Below are positions 43,295 to 54,011 of a stretch of 64,000 nucleotides of DNA, piece by piece; position 1 is the first letter of the stretch; each line of letters begins with the position of its first letter. This DNA is from Pyropia haitanensis. Its lineage: Eukaryota > Rhodophyta > Bangiophyceae > Bangiales > Bangiaceae. The DNA lies in assembly GCA_008729055.1 (NCBI GenBank), contig SDUX01000005.1, forward strand, positions 918,801 through 982,800, read 5' to 3'. Under the pieces are notes generated by a model. That model had not been told where the DNA came from, ran no database searches, and saw only the letters and a list, made by a program, of their open reading frames with translations. Made by a program: the position numbers and the translations under genes.

Positions 43295-43640
43295 CCGGCA
43301 CCGACAGACAGACGCGGCCCGCCGCGGCAACAGATAAAGACCACCAGCAGAGTGGCAGGCCGTCAGCACCAACAGACAGACGCGCCCCGCCGCGGAAAAA
43401 GAAGAAAGGAGCCAGCACGGGTGCGGCCGCCAGCACCGACAGACAGAGGCGGCCAGCCGGCGCAAAAGAAGAAAGGCGCCAGCAGGGTGGCAGCCACCAG
43501 CAGACGGACGGACGCGACCCGTCGCGGCAACAAAAGAAAAGCACCAGCAGGGTGAAGGTCGCCAGCACCAACAGACAGACGCGAAGCGCCGCGGTCAGAA
43601 AAAAAGGCTCCAGCTTGGAGGCGCCACCCGCGGGGTAAGA
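43295..43640. repeat. Minisatellite, five diverged units of about 66 bp
   Basis: Units share CACCAACAGACAGACGCG, then a CCGCCGCGG-like box, A-rich GAAGAAAGG and CCAGCAGGGTGG. Unit starts fall near 43299, 43367, 43434, 43497 and 43567. On the minus strand the repeat is read in constant phase as a Leu/Val/Cys-rich peptide, but there is no other sign of a gene. Confidence 0.75.
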
Positions 43641-43996
43641 AGCAGCCGCCACCAGCAGATGCACGCAGGTGTGGATAAGAAGGGGGTGGGGGGGGGGGGG
43701 TGCTGGGATGGTGGAGAGGGGGGCGTGGGGCACGTGAAGAGGGGGGGAAAGGGCGGGGGGGGGCGAAGCTGGAGACTAGGAGTGGGAGATGGAGGTTGGC
43801 TTCGCAGGCCAACGCCCGGGCTCAGAAGTTCATCCCCCGCCTGACTGCTGGAGCGCCCCCCCCCCCCGCCCCTCCCCACCCCGCACCCCCCTCACAGGGT
43901 GCTCCAGGAGCCCTCCGTCGGGCGTGCGCGCCGCGCGCCCGTGCTGTGACGCTGCCCCAGTGCGCGCTCTGCTCTCCGGTGCGGCTCTTCGGGGGA

Positions 43997-44168
43997 CCAC
44001 GCGCACTATGCTACGAACCGCGCTCACAGCACCTGTCAACAGACCGCGCGGCGGTATCTATGGTGACTACGTCACTCACGGAAAATACTGTACGTTGGAA
44101 GAAAGCATAGATTTTTCGTCCAGGAATGATTCCGCGGGGGCCGCTCTCGTACCAGACCCCTCCCCGCC
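43997..44168 (+). repeat. Direct repeat B, about 170 bp
   Basis: Second copy of the 42788-42958 sequence. Both end in AGACCCCTCCCCGC. Confidence 0.8.
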
Positions 44169-45102
44169 CCCCCTGCCCCCCCCCCCCCCCCCCGCACCCC
44201 CTGACACGATGCTCCAGGAGCTCTCTGTCTGGCATGCGCGCCGCGCACCCGTGCTGTTAGGCCGCTCCAGTGCGCGCTCTGCTCTGGGGTGGGGCTCCCC
44301 GGGGCGCCGTGCTGTGCGTTCGTGCATGGGGACCTTTTCAGCTGCAGGGGAGATGATTCGGGAGTCCACCCGCAAGACGACAACGCACTCGATGCGTGAC
44401 CGGCGAGCATCGGTCGAGACTTGGACCAACTGAGGTGTGAGAAGGGAGCGCGTGGAGAGCGGCTGCGAGTGCTTGCTGTTGGACGTGTGACAGAAGGGGT
44501 GTCGCGAAGCTGAAATCGGGGCAAGTCGCGCGCAATCCGTTGATAATTCGGCGATATTCTTGCGCAGTTCGGCTCTTCAGGCCTACCTCGCACCCTCCCA
44601 CGGCCGTGCCCCCCCCCCCCTTGTCGGCCGAGTCCACCCCTGGGGTGGTGGAGTCTTCCTGGTGCCCCGGTTTTACGGCTGAATTGGGCACTCACGGACA
44701 TGTAGCCCACCTTTCTGTCGGACCCGGCTCCAGCCGCCCTCCAACGCGAACCACCAGCAGACCACAGCCGACCACAAGTAAACGAGCTACCGTACAGTAC
44801 ATGCGCAGTACAAAAAATAGCCACGAGTACTGCTCAGTATAACCTAGTACGGGTGGTACGTTTTCCCGACGATAGGGAACGTGCGTTCCATCTCGACGTG
44901 GCGTTGTCTCTTTTTTTTTTTTTTTCTGGACTGACGCTCCGCCGTAGAGGGCGCGATGGTTACCGAGTAATAGGCGGGGGCGGTGGCGGCGGCGGAAGTA
45001 CCGGCCTCCCCCAAAGCGTCCTGCCCCTTTTGCGCGGGCGCCCTGTCCACCCTCCGGGCGGCGGCGGCGGCGGCGTCCTGCCCCCAACCCCCCAAGCGGG
45101 TG

Positions 45103-45357
45103 ATGGATCTCGAGGCGCTCTCCCCCGACCTGGCCGCCGCCGTACGGGGGAAGTTCGCCGCCGGCAGCGGCGCCCGGCGCACGGTGCCCCATGTTCGGGA
45201 CGGGGGGCGCCACCTGGGGAGGAGGGAGGAGGTAGCGGCGCTGGCCGCGGGAGGGCGCCTCCGCATGCTGCTGTGTAATGAGGGGGGGGTGCAGTACCGG
45301 CTGGAGCTGGGGCCCGTGCACAGCCTCGCGCGGTGGTGGCGGCGGCTGGGACGGTAG
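45103..45357 (+). CDS. Candidate short ORF, possibly a last exon
   Basis: 84 codons from an in-frame ATG at 45103; the frame is open upstream to about 44983 without another ATG. Unlike its surroundings the peptide is mixed in composition (LSPDLAAAVRGKFAAG, LRMLLCNEGGVQYRLELGP). The upstream part contains C-P-F-C. It could be the final exon of a gene whose earlier exons I could not find. No family was recognised. Confidence 0.3.
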   Translation: MDLEALSPDLAAAVRGKFAAGSGARRTVPHVRDGGRHLGRREEVAALAAGGRLRMLLCNEGGVQYRLELGPVHSLARWWRRLGR

Positions 45358-46088
45358 AAGGGAAAAGGGGGGTGGCGGGGGCTGACGCGAGTGGAGGGGG
45401 GGTGGTCTTCTGCAGGGTGGGGGGGTGGGATTGTGCGGCAGGGTGGCGAGTGCGGCCTGTGTGTGGCCCGCGGGTGTCGCTGGCCGCTGTGTGTGAAACC
45501 GGCAGCGGCGCCCATTCTCTGGTACTGTTTTCCATTTTCCCCTGCTCGGTCGCGCGCTGGATGAGGTGCGGGGGTGCCCCCTTCTTTTTAATTCTGATCC
45601 GTTTTGGTTTTGCTATGTGTGCAACCCCCAGTGTGAGGCACCACCCACACACGGGCAGCCCTCAACGTACTGGTGCCGGTGTCAGCAACCCGTGCAAGCA
45701 AGTGAGGATGCCGGGCGCGGGGACGGTGACGGGTGGGGTGACGGTGATGGGGGTGGGGAAGAGTATGGGCGTGACGTCGGTGAGAGTCGAGAGGGTCGAG
45801 GGTAAAGGAGGTCTTTCTGTCTCTGTCTGTGGTTGTCCCCCCAAGGTCTCTCCCGGTTGCGCCCACACTCGCGCATTATATACCCCCAGGGGGGCACCCA
45901 GGGTGCGCCAAAGCATGCGATTGCCCGTCGTGCCGGTGGACGGCACCAAAGCTCTCAAAACAAAGCAAGGGCTCTCAGAACAAACCAAGGCTGGGCGTGT
46001 GCGCCCCAAGGCGCCCCACCAGAGAGCCCCAAACGGGGGGGGGACGGTGTGCGCCGCTCGTAGCGCCGCGCGGCTGGCCTCACGCGCC

Positions 46089-46144
46089 ATTCGACCCGAA
46101 AATCCTCAGAGGCGTGTAAGCAGACGCCAGTCTTCGGGTCGAAT
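46089..46144. repeat. 12-bp perfect inverted repeat, 32-nt loop
   Basis: ATTCGACCCGAA (46089-46100) faces TTCGGGTCGAAT (46133-46144). Function unknown. Confidence 0.85.
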
Positions 46145-46445
46145 ATTTCCCGTGGGTCAGCAAGTCTGGTCGCTCCCATTGGTCCACGAGGAGATTGTTC
46201 CGCCTTGCTGACGCGTCAGAGATGTGGCTCGTCTTTTGGTCCGTTAGTCCGTTGATCCGTTGGAGAATGTACCCGTCGGCAGATGATTCAGGGTAGTGAC
46301 GGTTAACCAATCCGCGGCTCCCGTGCTGACCGTCCGTTAGTAGTAGATTGTCGGACGGACACCGCGGCATGCCCCAGGTTACCTTGGAGTTGATGCATCT
46401 TGGAAGGAGTTGGCTGAGAAGGACAGGGAAGGAGAGGCCCCAGTC

Positions 46446-46477
46446 TATATCTCCAAGACTCCAGTCTTGGGGATATA
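46446..46477. repeat. 15-bp hairpin with 2-nt loop
   Basis: TATATCTCCAAGACT (46446-46460) pairs with AGTCTTGGGGATATA (46463-46477), with one T/G position. It is almost a perfect palindrome. Confidence 0.85.
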
Positions 46478-48272
46478 AGGGGCGTATCCTTACACCCAGG
46501 CTGACGGGCAATGCATTGCCTAAACCCGGAGCTACGCGGCCGGGGGGGGGAGGGCGAAAAGGGGAGGAGGACGGGGAAGGGGAACGCCCCCACCACCGCC
46601 ATTCCGGCCCTGCCTGTCTCGGGCCGCCCGCTGCACCAACGCGGCTGGCTGCGGGGTTGGGGGCGGCGCAGGGGGCGGGTGCTGCCGGCGCCTCGCCGCT
46701 CCTTCGCTTCGACATGGCTGTGGCGCTGAAGGTTGTGGTCGTGCGTGCCCCCGGCGACCCCCGTGGCGGGACGGGCTACGACCTGGCGGCGGCGGCCGCC
46801 ACCACCGCCGCTGCAGCCGCTGCCACGAGCCGCCACCGCTTTTTCTTTCACTGGATGCCGGGAGGAAGAACCTGCCAACCAGCTGGTAAGGGCCATCGTC
46901 CTCACGGCCGCCCGCCTCACCGGCTGCGTCGCCGGGACTCCCCCTCGGGCGCGGTGGTGGGCGTCGGTGGACGAAAATGATCGTTCCTGACTTCCTCCAC
47001 TTGCCGAGGGGTAATCCCTAGTGTGCGCGGAGCCCGTCAGCATGGACAGGGCGGGGTGCATTGCGCTGGAAAGTAAGGGGGATAGGGCGGGATGAGAGTG
47101 CGCGTTGCGAAGGGGGTGGGACCAGAGGAGGTGTCGACGGCGCGGCGGCGGCGGCGGCGCCCAACGCGCGCCGCACGGCTGACGCTGCGGGCGGGAAAAG
47201 CGGAGGCTGTGACGCGGGAACGGGCGCGGGGGTGGCGGTGGTGGTGGCAGTGGCGGCACCGCTCCCACCGCCGTGGTGGACCCCGCGGCGAGGCGGCCGA
47301 CGCCACACCCGCTGGCTGTCTTTTGCACCTGGGGTCGTCCATACGAGGTGGGATTGGAAAGCGCCGACGGAGCAGTGTGGCCAATCAGGTGGAGCATTTG
47401 ACGGCTTAGAAGCTTCAGAATTCCGTATTGCTGCTGACATGGGTGGACCCAAGTGTCCCGTGTCAATTGGCCAGCTACGCCGCTTGAACGGCTGTGTTTT
47501 GGGCGGGCCTCGCGCGCATTGGTATATCCGTCACGCTTGCATTGTCGGCTGAGGCGTGGTGCAGCATGCCGCTCGCCGTGCCGTTGCTGTTGCGCAATTG
47601 CCCCAGGGTCACTAACGGCCTCTCTTTATTGCCAGTGGCTCTGGCCGCTAGGGGGACTGTGCGATCGTCGGCTGGGTTCCTCTGCCACCTCCGTCACTCT
47701 CTTTGTTTTGTGTCATTCCCCGCCCGCCTCCGCCGTGCGATGGATTCGTGTCTCGCCAGAGTACTGTCCGCATGACTCCAGTTGTTTCTTTCTTCGCTGT
47801 GCACCCAGCTCGTAAGTGTGCTGCGTGCAACCCCTGCGTGAACACTGTCCGAGCACAGCGGCGCCCCCTTGGAAGTTCTTTATTGAGCAGTTCTGCCGGC
47901 CATCGGTGCCCTTAGACGGGCCTGCTGGTCAGCTCTGCGCTACAGACAAGATATATCGGATATTTTCTCTCTGCTCCTTGCCTTACCGAAAACATCGCAG
48001 CCACCACAACCAACGGTTACATCCCCTCGCCCCCTCGGTGCCACGGCGCACGCCAGGTTACTCCTTACCCCCTCTCTGCGCCCCCCCACACTCTCACTCT
48101 GCATCTCGCCTATTCACTGCGCCTCCTCCTCATCTGGCTTAGCCGAAATCCGCCCGTGACGCAGCTGCAGCACGCACTCGACGAACATGGAGTACAACTG
48201 AAATGTCGCTGCCATGTCAAAGGCAGTGACGCCAGCGGCATCGAGAGCCGGCTCCAGCCCCAGCACCCTTGA

Positions 48273-50703
48273 CTACAAGCTGCTCACAACCCCCACAGCC
48301 CAGTGTTTGTACGTTGTCATGATTTGGGCAACGGCTTGGGTGACATCATCTTGACCATGGGATCGTAGAGTGGACCGCAATGTGCCCCGGGCGTTCATGT
48401 TGGTCACGTAGATGAAAAAGCTGTTCGAGTCCGGCTTCCAGTCTTCAAGCCTCATAACCAGCCCATACTTCCCACTCCAGTCCAGTAGGTCCTGGGTGCC
48501 GCCGCGACGAAGGCCGTACGTGCGAACTGCCCTCTGGCCAATCACCAGGTCCAACCCGATGCGGCGCAGGTTCCTTGTGAGGCGGCCGTTGATCTCACTT
48601 GGCGTGCGCAGCCGCGTGTAGATCACCGTGTCCCGTTTGCCCCCGGTAGACATGCCGGGAAAAACAGGTAGATTGGCCAGCAAGCAGTAGTTGCCCAAAA
48701 CCCCGGAGGCGGCGAAAGCCAGGGAGAGTGCCCCCTCAAAAAGCTGCGGCAGATTCAAGTTTGGGGCATTGCACTGGATGAAAGTAGACTGGCCAAGCGA
48801 CGCCTCCTCCGCCTCAGAGATGGCCGCGTAGTACCTGTAGACTCGAACAATGAGGAGGTGGGTGGTCTTGCACCCGCCCTTCGTGATGCGTACAGTGACG
48901 TCCAAGAACCGAGGGTGTTTATGCCTGCAGAAGCAACCGTCAAGAGGTACAGATCACAGATTGAGACGTGCGCACAAAGCAACAGCAACAAGTCGTGGGG
49001 CACGTGGTCAGGAACAATGTTTCCGCAAAATCAACATGACGAGATGAACATGCCATAAACAAGAGCAGATACGAGAAGGTGACGCAGCAGGCCCACAGTG
49101 ACACGTACCTGTGCAAGAACTGCTCGTTTACCACAACCAGAGGGTAGAGCAGGCTGACGTCCTTATGCTTGAAATTGAGCAAGTACACCGGCCGAGCCAA
49201 CGTCACAAACAGGAATGCGTAGAAGATGTAGGAGAGGAAGTCTGGCTCCACGACCATCCGGGACGCCGCAGCATCAGGCGCGGGCATGTGAGGCGTTGCT
49301 TGTTGCCCAGGTTGTCGTTCAGACGCCGCCGTCCCAGGTGCGGCCGCGGCATATTGATCGTCAGGTGATGGCGACGGCATCTTGTCGCCCGCCATGTGGC
49401 AGCTGACCAACGTGTCTTTCAAACGCTGCATCATTGCAGGCGTGACGTCCCCTCTTGTGGTAGAGTGCTCGCCGGCCTGGCGCGCATCCCTCTCGGCAGA
49501 GTGCTTGTGGGACCTGACCTGGTTAGTGTGCATTGGGTTGCCCATAAATAGACCACCATCCGGCCGCACCTCCTTCGCCCCCTTCTCCCGTTCCGCCAGG
49601 CCCTTCACCTGCCAAGGGGCCTTCACGCCAATGCAGTCGGGTACGACTCTGGTCCCTGTCGTCCCATTCACACGGGCCCGCGTGAAGAGGTGCGTCAATC
49701 CTGCAGCGTAGGCCTTGATTGTCTTCTCCTTAGCAGGACCACTTCCGCTGGCCACTTCATAACCCAGCCTGCGCGCGTCCAGGAAGCGGTTGATGACGTA
49801 AAGGGTGGAGGGGTTGAGATAAGCAAAGAACTTGGCCACCCCACGGTCGACTTCAGCATCGGACGGCCGCGGCCCGTCGGCTGTGATGCAGACGGTGCGG
49901 CCGACTAAGTTGGCAAAGCGGATGGCAGTGTGGATCCGCGACGCCCAGGTCTTCAGGTCCGCGTCCGTACCTTTGGCGGATCGCGGCCGAGCGCCCGCAC
50001 AGCAGTAGCCTGCCGCATTCGCCTTCCTGCTTGTCTTGGTCACAACAGCTTGGGGCCACGTCCGCACGATCAGTTCCGTAAAGAGGCTGTGGTAGGTGTC
50101 CACGTTGTCCTTGAGCTTCTCTGGCAATGGGAGGAGGACAAACGCAAAGGCGGGCTCCAGCATCGTCCGTACAGCTCCACCAGAAGGTCGGGGGGGGATA
50201 CCGGGAGCCGCCCTTCTCGCAACGGATGGTGCCGCCCGCAGTCCAGCCCCTGCTCCGCCGGCATTGCGCGGGCCTTGACCAGGGACACCCAGCCGCCCCA
50301 CAGTCGCGGCTCCTGCGCTCACAGAGGCCTGTGCACGTCGACGTGTTGGAGGACGGCGCTCCACATCATCTCGTGGAACATCGGGGGCCACCGTGTGGCG
50401 GTTGGCCGGGGGAGGGTCCGGCGGGGGGGAGTCCCGACTCGATTCGCGACCCCTCCCGGGGGGCGGGGGAGGCGGATCCCGCCTCGGTGCCCGGATCGGG
50501 CACCCCGACCAGGGGGGCCAAAGTAGCCCACGGGCTCGCTCAGATTGGATCCCTTCCCGGGAGGAAACCGGGAAAGGGGAGATAAGGGGGGGGCCACTTC
50601 GGATTGGTAGATTCGTTTGACGTAGGGGTGTCTCCAGATTGATCAGCGGTCTGGGAGAGGGGTGGTGGGTGGTCAAGGGAGTACGAGGGGGCGGGCCGGG
50701 CAT
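48273..50703 (-). CDS. Tyrosine recombinase/integrase, two exons
   Basis: Exon 1 runs 50703-49109. A 184-bp intron (49108-48925) starts GTACGT and ends TTCTGCAG. Exon 2 runs 48924-48273. The join reads through in phase, giving about 748 residues. The N-terminal 170 residues are Pro/Arg-rich and may be partly untranslated. The catalytic half shows the box I Arg (ARPVYLLNFKHKDV) shortly before the intron. In exon 2 it shows YGLRRGGTQDLLDW, where the usual H-x-x-R histidine is Tyr, then LEDWK and the presumed nucleophile Tyr in FFIYV. This fold cuts and rejoins DNA through a phosphotyrosine. The His-to-Tyr change may be tolerated or may mean loss of activity. Confidence 0.65.
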
Positions 50704-50959
50704 CGGGGCAACGCACCGCTGGCCCAGAGGGTGTTTGAGTGGGGCTGACGGTGGCCACTCACCGCCGACAAACCCAAATCAACCATTCTTTGTGCCAGTC
50801 TTTCCCCCTGAGCAACGCTTTTTACCTTATCCCTCAGGGGCAGGCGGGGTCGGTGACAGTCGGTGCGGGTCGGTTTCTTCCTGGTGGTGGAGACGGGTTA
50901 GCATCGTCTGGGCGTCTGCGTGGTGGGCATCCGTCGGGCGGAGCAACGGGCGGAAACCG

Positions 50960-52570
50960 CTACACACCGCCGGCCGGCCATCCGGTCTGCCGGATGGCCG
51001 TCATCACGGCCTCACGGTCGTCCTTTTCAAACTTAATCGTCTTCACCTCTTCTACCGTGGCACGCGCCGCCGGCATGGCCTTCACCTTAGGCACAATCAT
51101 GTGCAGCCAGAACAGCTGCCGCACGTACGTGTCTGCTTTGTTGTTGATTAAGTTTGCCAGGCGCTCCTTCTTCTCCCTGTTGGGCTTGGGCGCGTTCCCG
51201 CCACTACCCGCGTCAGCTACCGCTGCCCTCCCGGCCTGATCGTACAGGTTCTTGATGACAAAGCTGCCGAACAGCCACGGCACCCCCGTCGACACGTGCG
51301 CCTGGTGCACCATCCACTGCAGCTGCTCCAGGAGCGATTGCGTCTTCATCTTGCCGGTCATGAGCTCCGGCTCCATGATGGTTGAGTAGATGATGTCTTG
51401 CCGCAGCACCGGCTCAACGCCGCTTGCAAGGGCTTGGCCGTCACCGGCAACGGCTTCCGCCGTGAGCTGCTCCCCCACCGTCCGAGGCCTCTTCTCCGCC
51501 CGTCGCACCTCCGGGGACACAGTAGGAGCAGTAACAGCCTCCCGCAGCGCCACGTTCTCCTGGGTCAGGTTGACCAGCCCCTCAGTGTGCCGGGCCGCCG
51601 CCACGGTTGTGGACTGCGTGTGGGCCGGGAGCGCCCCAGTCACGCCCGCCATCGACTGGCCCAACGCCAGCATCATCCCCTGCACCTCCTCATGGCGAGC
51701 ACGTTGACGCTCGTCCGCCTCTTCGAGATCCTCCCTGCGCGTCGCCGCCAGGCACTCCAAGTATCTCATGTCAGACTCCCGCATTCCTGTGGCGCGGCCA
51801 GCACTGGGGGGAGACACAGGGCGACGGGCTGGTGTCACACCTTCAAAAGGCATAGGTGGGATGGCGGAGGGTCCGCCTTGAAAGGCCGGCAGTGGAAAAC
51901 CACCGCCCGGGGCACCGCAAAACGGCGATACAGCACGCGGTGGTGGTCGACGCAACGAAGGAAAAGGCGGGCGCAGGGACGCCGAGCGCGACGTGGGTGG
52001 TCTTCCGCCACCACCAGAGCGCGCCATCGGGGACATGCCGCGTGACGGGCGCTCGGAGTCGGGTCCCGGCACGGGAGGGTCCAGCTTGTCTCTTAGAACT
52101 CCGGCGGGATGGGCGATGGCAGCTTTGAAACGATACAAGTGGTCACATCCGCCCTGCAGTTCCCCCTCCATTCGCGTGGCCAGGGAATTCATACGTGCAG
52201 ACCACACAGTCTGGGTGTCAGAGTTGAACGCCACCAGCCGAGACCTCAACGCCTGCTTGGAAGGGCGTTCCCCATAGGAGATGGACCGCTGCCAGAAAAA
52301 CTCCTTCATGGTGTCCATGGTAGTAGCGTCGCTGTCCAGAATATCCTGGGGCACCGGAACCATATTGGGGTTGGCGTTGGTCTTGCCAACGTCATCCCTC
52401 CGCTCAGTCCACGCGTGCTGCGTGGCGGCTACAGACGCACGCAGACCCCGCCCGTGTCTGGCGCGAGCACTGCTTGCACCGCGTGCACTGCGTGCAGCGC
52501 TGCCGGCAGCAGTGCCAGAGGACGGGGCCCCAGCAGGCGGAGTGCGCGCGCGGCGAGAAGGCGGCGGCAT
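50960..52570 (-). CDS. Coiled-coil protein upstream of the tyrosine recombinase
   Basis: 536 codons from ATG 52570; the frame is open upstream only with non-ATG codons. It begins with an Arg/Ala/Pro-rich tail, then KEFFWQRSISYGERPSKQ and an Arg/Pro-rich linker. Next comes a charged helix likely to form a coiled coil (CLAATRREDLEEADERQRARHEE), and the helical C-terminal half includes EQLQWMVHQAHVSTGVPWLF. No family was recognised. The same strand, close spacing and similar composition suggest it belongs with the recombinase as an accessory DNA-binding or regulatory protein, or as the 5' part of a longer spliced gene. Confidence 0.5.
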   Translation of the reverse strand: MPPPSRRARTPPAGAPSSGTAAGSAARSARGASSARARHGRGLRASVAATQHAWTERRDDVGKTNANPNMVPVPQDILDSDATTMDTMKEFFWQRSISYGERPSKQALRSRLVAFNSDTQTVWSARMNSLATRMEGELQGGCDHLYRFKAAIAHPAGVLRDKLDPPVPGPDSERPSRGMSPMARSGGGGRPPTSRSASLRPPFPSLRRPPPRAVSPFCGAPGGGFPLPAFQGGPSAIPPMPFEGVTPARRPVSPPSAGRATGMRESDMRYLECLAATRREDLEEADERQRARHEEVQGMMLALGQSMAGVTGALPAHTQSTTVAAARHTEGLVNLTQENVALREAVTAPTVSPEVRRAEKRPRTVGEQLTAEAVAGDGQALASGVEPVLRQDIIYSTIMEPELMTGKMKTQSLLEQLQWMVHQAHVSTGVPWLFGSFVIKNLYDQAGRAAVADAGSGGNAPKPNREKKERLANLINNKADTYVRQLFWLHMIVPKVKAMPAARATVEEVKTIKFEKDDREAVMTAIRQTGWPAGGV

Positions 52571-53882
52571 GGCAGAGGGACAGCGGACAAAAAGCACAGT
52601 GGGGGGGGGAGGTACACGGCTGAGACCACGCACAAAGCATACCTTTGCCAGCCAAGTCTTGACGGGATGCTGGGGGGTTTAGGGGCTTCGACGGACGCTG
52701 GGAGTAGTCCATCGGCGTTTGAACGACTGGTGTGCCCGGCGGCCGACTCACCAGTACTTGCTCGGTTGCAATCAGCATTCAGATGCCGCGCGCTTGTGTG
52801 GCCCGGACCTAAATTCTCCGACCCCCGACGAGTCGAAAAACTGAGCCAACCTGGCTGTCATTCGATCAATGTGGGCCAGCCACTGGGATTCCCAGTTTCC
52901 AGGGTGGCCAGAATGCGGCGCGCCGTCTTCGGGCCTCGCGGTCTCGGCTCGAGTTCCCTTGCGGAGGCGATTTAGGAGAGGGTGCTGTAGCATCCGGCGA
53001 CCACCCCCCGGACGGTCCCGGCTGCCCAAAGGCGGACGGACGCAGGACACACCCGTACGGGAGGGTGGCGGGCGCGGGCTGCCGGTCGCAGGACGAAACG
53101 GGTCCGAGGCGGAGGGCCGGATCCGGTCTCGCGCCCGTCCCGTGATCGAATCATGAGGGATTGCTTCCTTGTATTTGTGAGGGATATCTTGGAGGGAAAC
53201 TATTAGAAATAGCTGTAGGGGAGATATTGGGGGAGATCGACGAGGTTAGACTCGGTCTCCCCCCCCAATATCTCCCGAGGGGTTCGATAGGGGGGCTACC
53301 GGGCCAAAGGCCGGTACGCCCTCCTCTTGCTTTTAAATGGGACAGCAGGGCGTCCGTGGCCCGCGTCCCCGGGAAAAACAACTGCGCGTTTGCGACCCTC
53401 TTCCCCGTGTGCACTACCGTGCATCTCTGGCGACCCTGCCGCCAGGCGCGTGAGGCAACAGGTAACGGCTAGCTCGTGGTTCCCTCTTCCCATTGACCTC
53501 CCCCTTTCCCCGGAGGGTATTTCTGGTCCCGGTTGAGATCGATTTTATACCGCAGGTGCGGACGCGGTCGTGCTGGCAATCGGGGCCTTAATGTGGGCCA
53601 CCATTCGCGCTGCCTCATCGGGAGATCCCGGCCAGTGCGGAGATTCTTTTACCCCCATTGGTTAACCCCTGGCAGGGTGCGTGCCGGCGCGGGGGTGTGC
53701 AAACCGCCACCCACCCTGCGTTGGGGGCGGGTGTCCATTTTCCTGGCGGCCGTCATCGTCGTCCGCCGCCACCTTCGTCGCGCGTAACGTCGTCGCCCCG
53801 CCCGCGCTCTCCGTCGCCGCACCGCCCACCACCACAATCGCCGTCAACTTTACCGCGCCCACGCACCCTGCACTGCATTCCC
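52571..53882. other. Upstream region of the two-gene element and spacer
   Basis: No convincing gene. It contains a strong inverted repeat at 53218-53276 and AT-rich TTTTAAATG near 53330, which could be a core promoter. Confidence 0.4.
53218..53276. repeat. 19-bp inverted repeat around a purine-rich loop
   Basis: GGGGAGATATTGGGGGAGA (53218-53236) faces its inverse at 53256-53276, with a few extra C in the right arm. Confidence 0.8.
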
Positions 53883-54011
53883 ATGAATGCGGAGTTGGAC
53901 CTGGTCGTGGACGCGCTCCTCCAGAACCAGGAGGACCTGGAAGCTTCTTGTAGCGTTATTGGCCGTTCTGCGGCCCTTGTCCGCCCCGCGTCGCCACCGC
54001 CAGAGGACTGA
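53883..54011 (+). CDS. Short ORF of uncertain reality
   Basis: 42 codons (MNAELDLVVDALLQNQEDLE…). The first half is an amphipathic helix with normal amino-acid mix, unlike its surroundings. It may be a small protein or an exon. No family was recognised. Confidence 0.25.
   Translation: MNAELDLVVDALLQNQEDLEASCSVIGRSAALVRPASPPPED

Larger units (their letters stand above)
42417..44874. repeat. Repeat-bracketed block with inverted ends and an internal direct duplication
   Basis: A ~58-bp sequence at 42417-42475 recurs inverted at 44817-44874 (shared core CGAAAACGTACCAC / GTGGTACGTTTTCC). A ~170-bp direct repeat lies inside (42788-42958 and 43997-44168), with a minisatellite between its copies. 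It could be a decayed composite transposon. The limits are those of the visible repeats, not proven termini. Confidence 0.55.
45358..48272. other. 2.9-kb stretch with hairpins but no confident gene
   Basis: Frames are open on both strands without protein-like character. An ATG at 46713 followed by a GTAAGG donor-like site at 46886 could begin a spliced gene, but no downstream exon was found. Two hairpins are listed separately. Pyrimidine-rich, promoter-like sequence lies around 47960-48130. Confidence 0.4.
48273..52570 (-). mobile_element. Candidate two-gene tyrosine-recombinase (Crypton-like) element
   Basis: Two same-strand genes, an upstream coiled-coil protein and a spliced tyrosine recombinase, are separated by 256 bp. 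There is no reverse transcriptase nearby, which argues against DIRS and for a Crypton-like DNA element. Terminal sequences were not found, so the limits given are the coding limits only. Confidence 0.5.

Noticed and set aside
43251..43733. Hydrophobic repeat protein on the minus strand
   Set aside because: There is no start context, promoter or non-repeat domain; the repeat alone explains the open frame.
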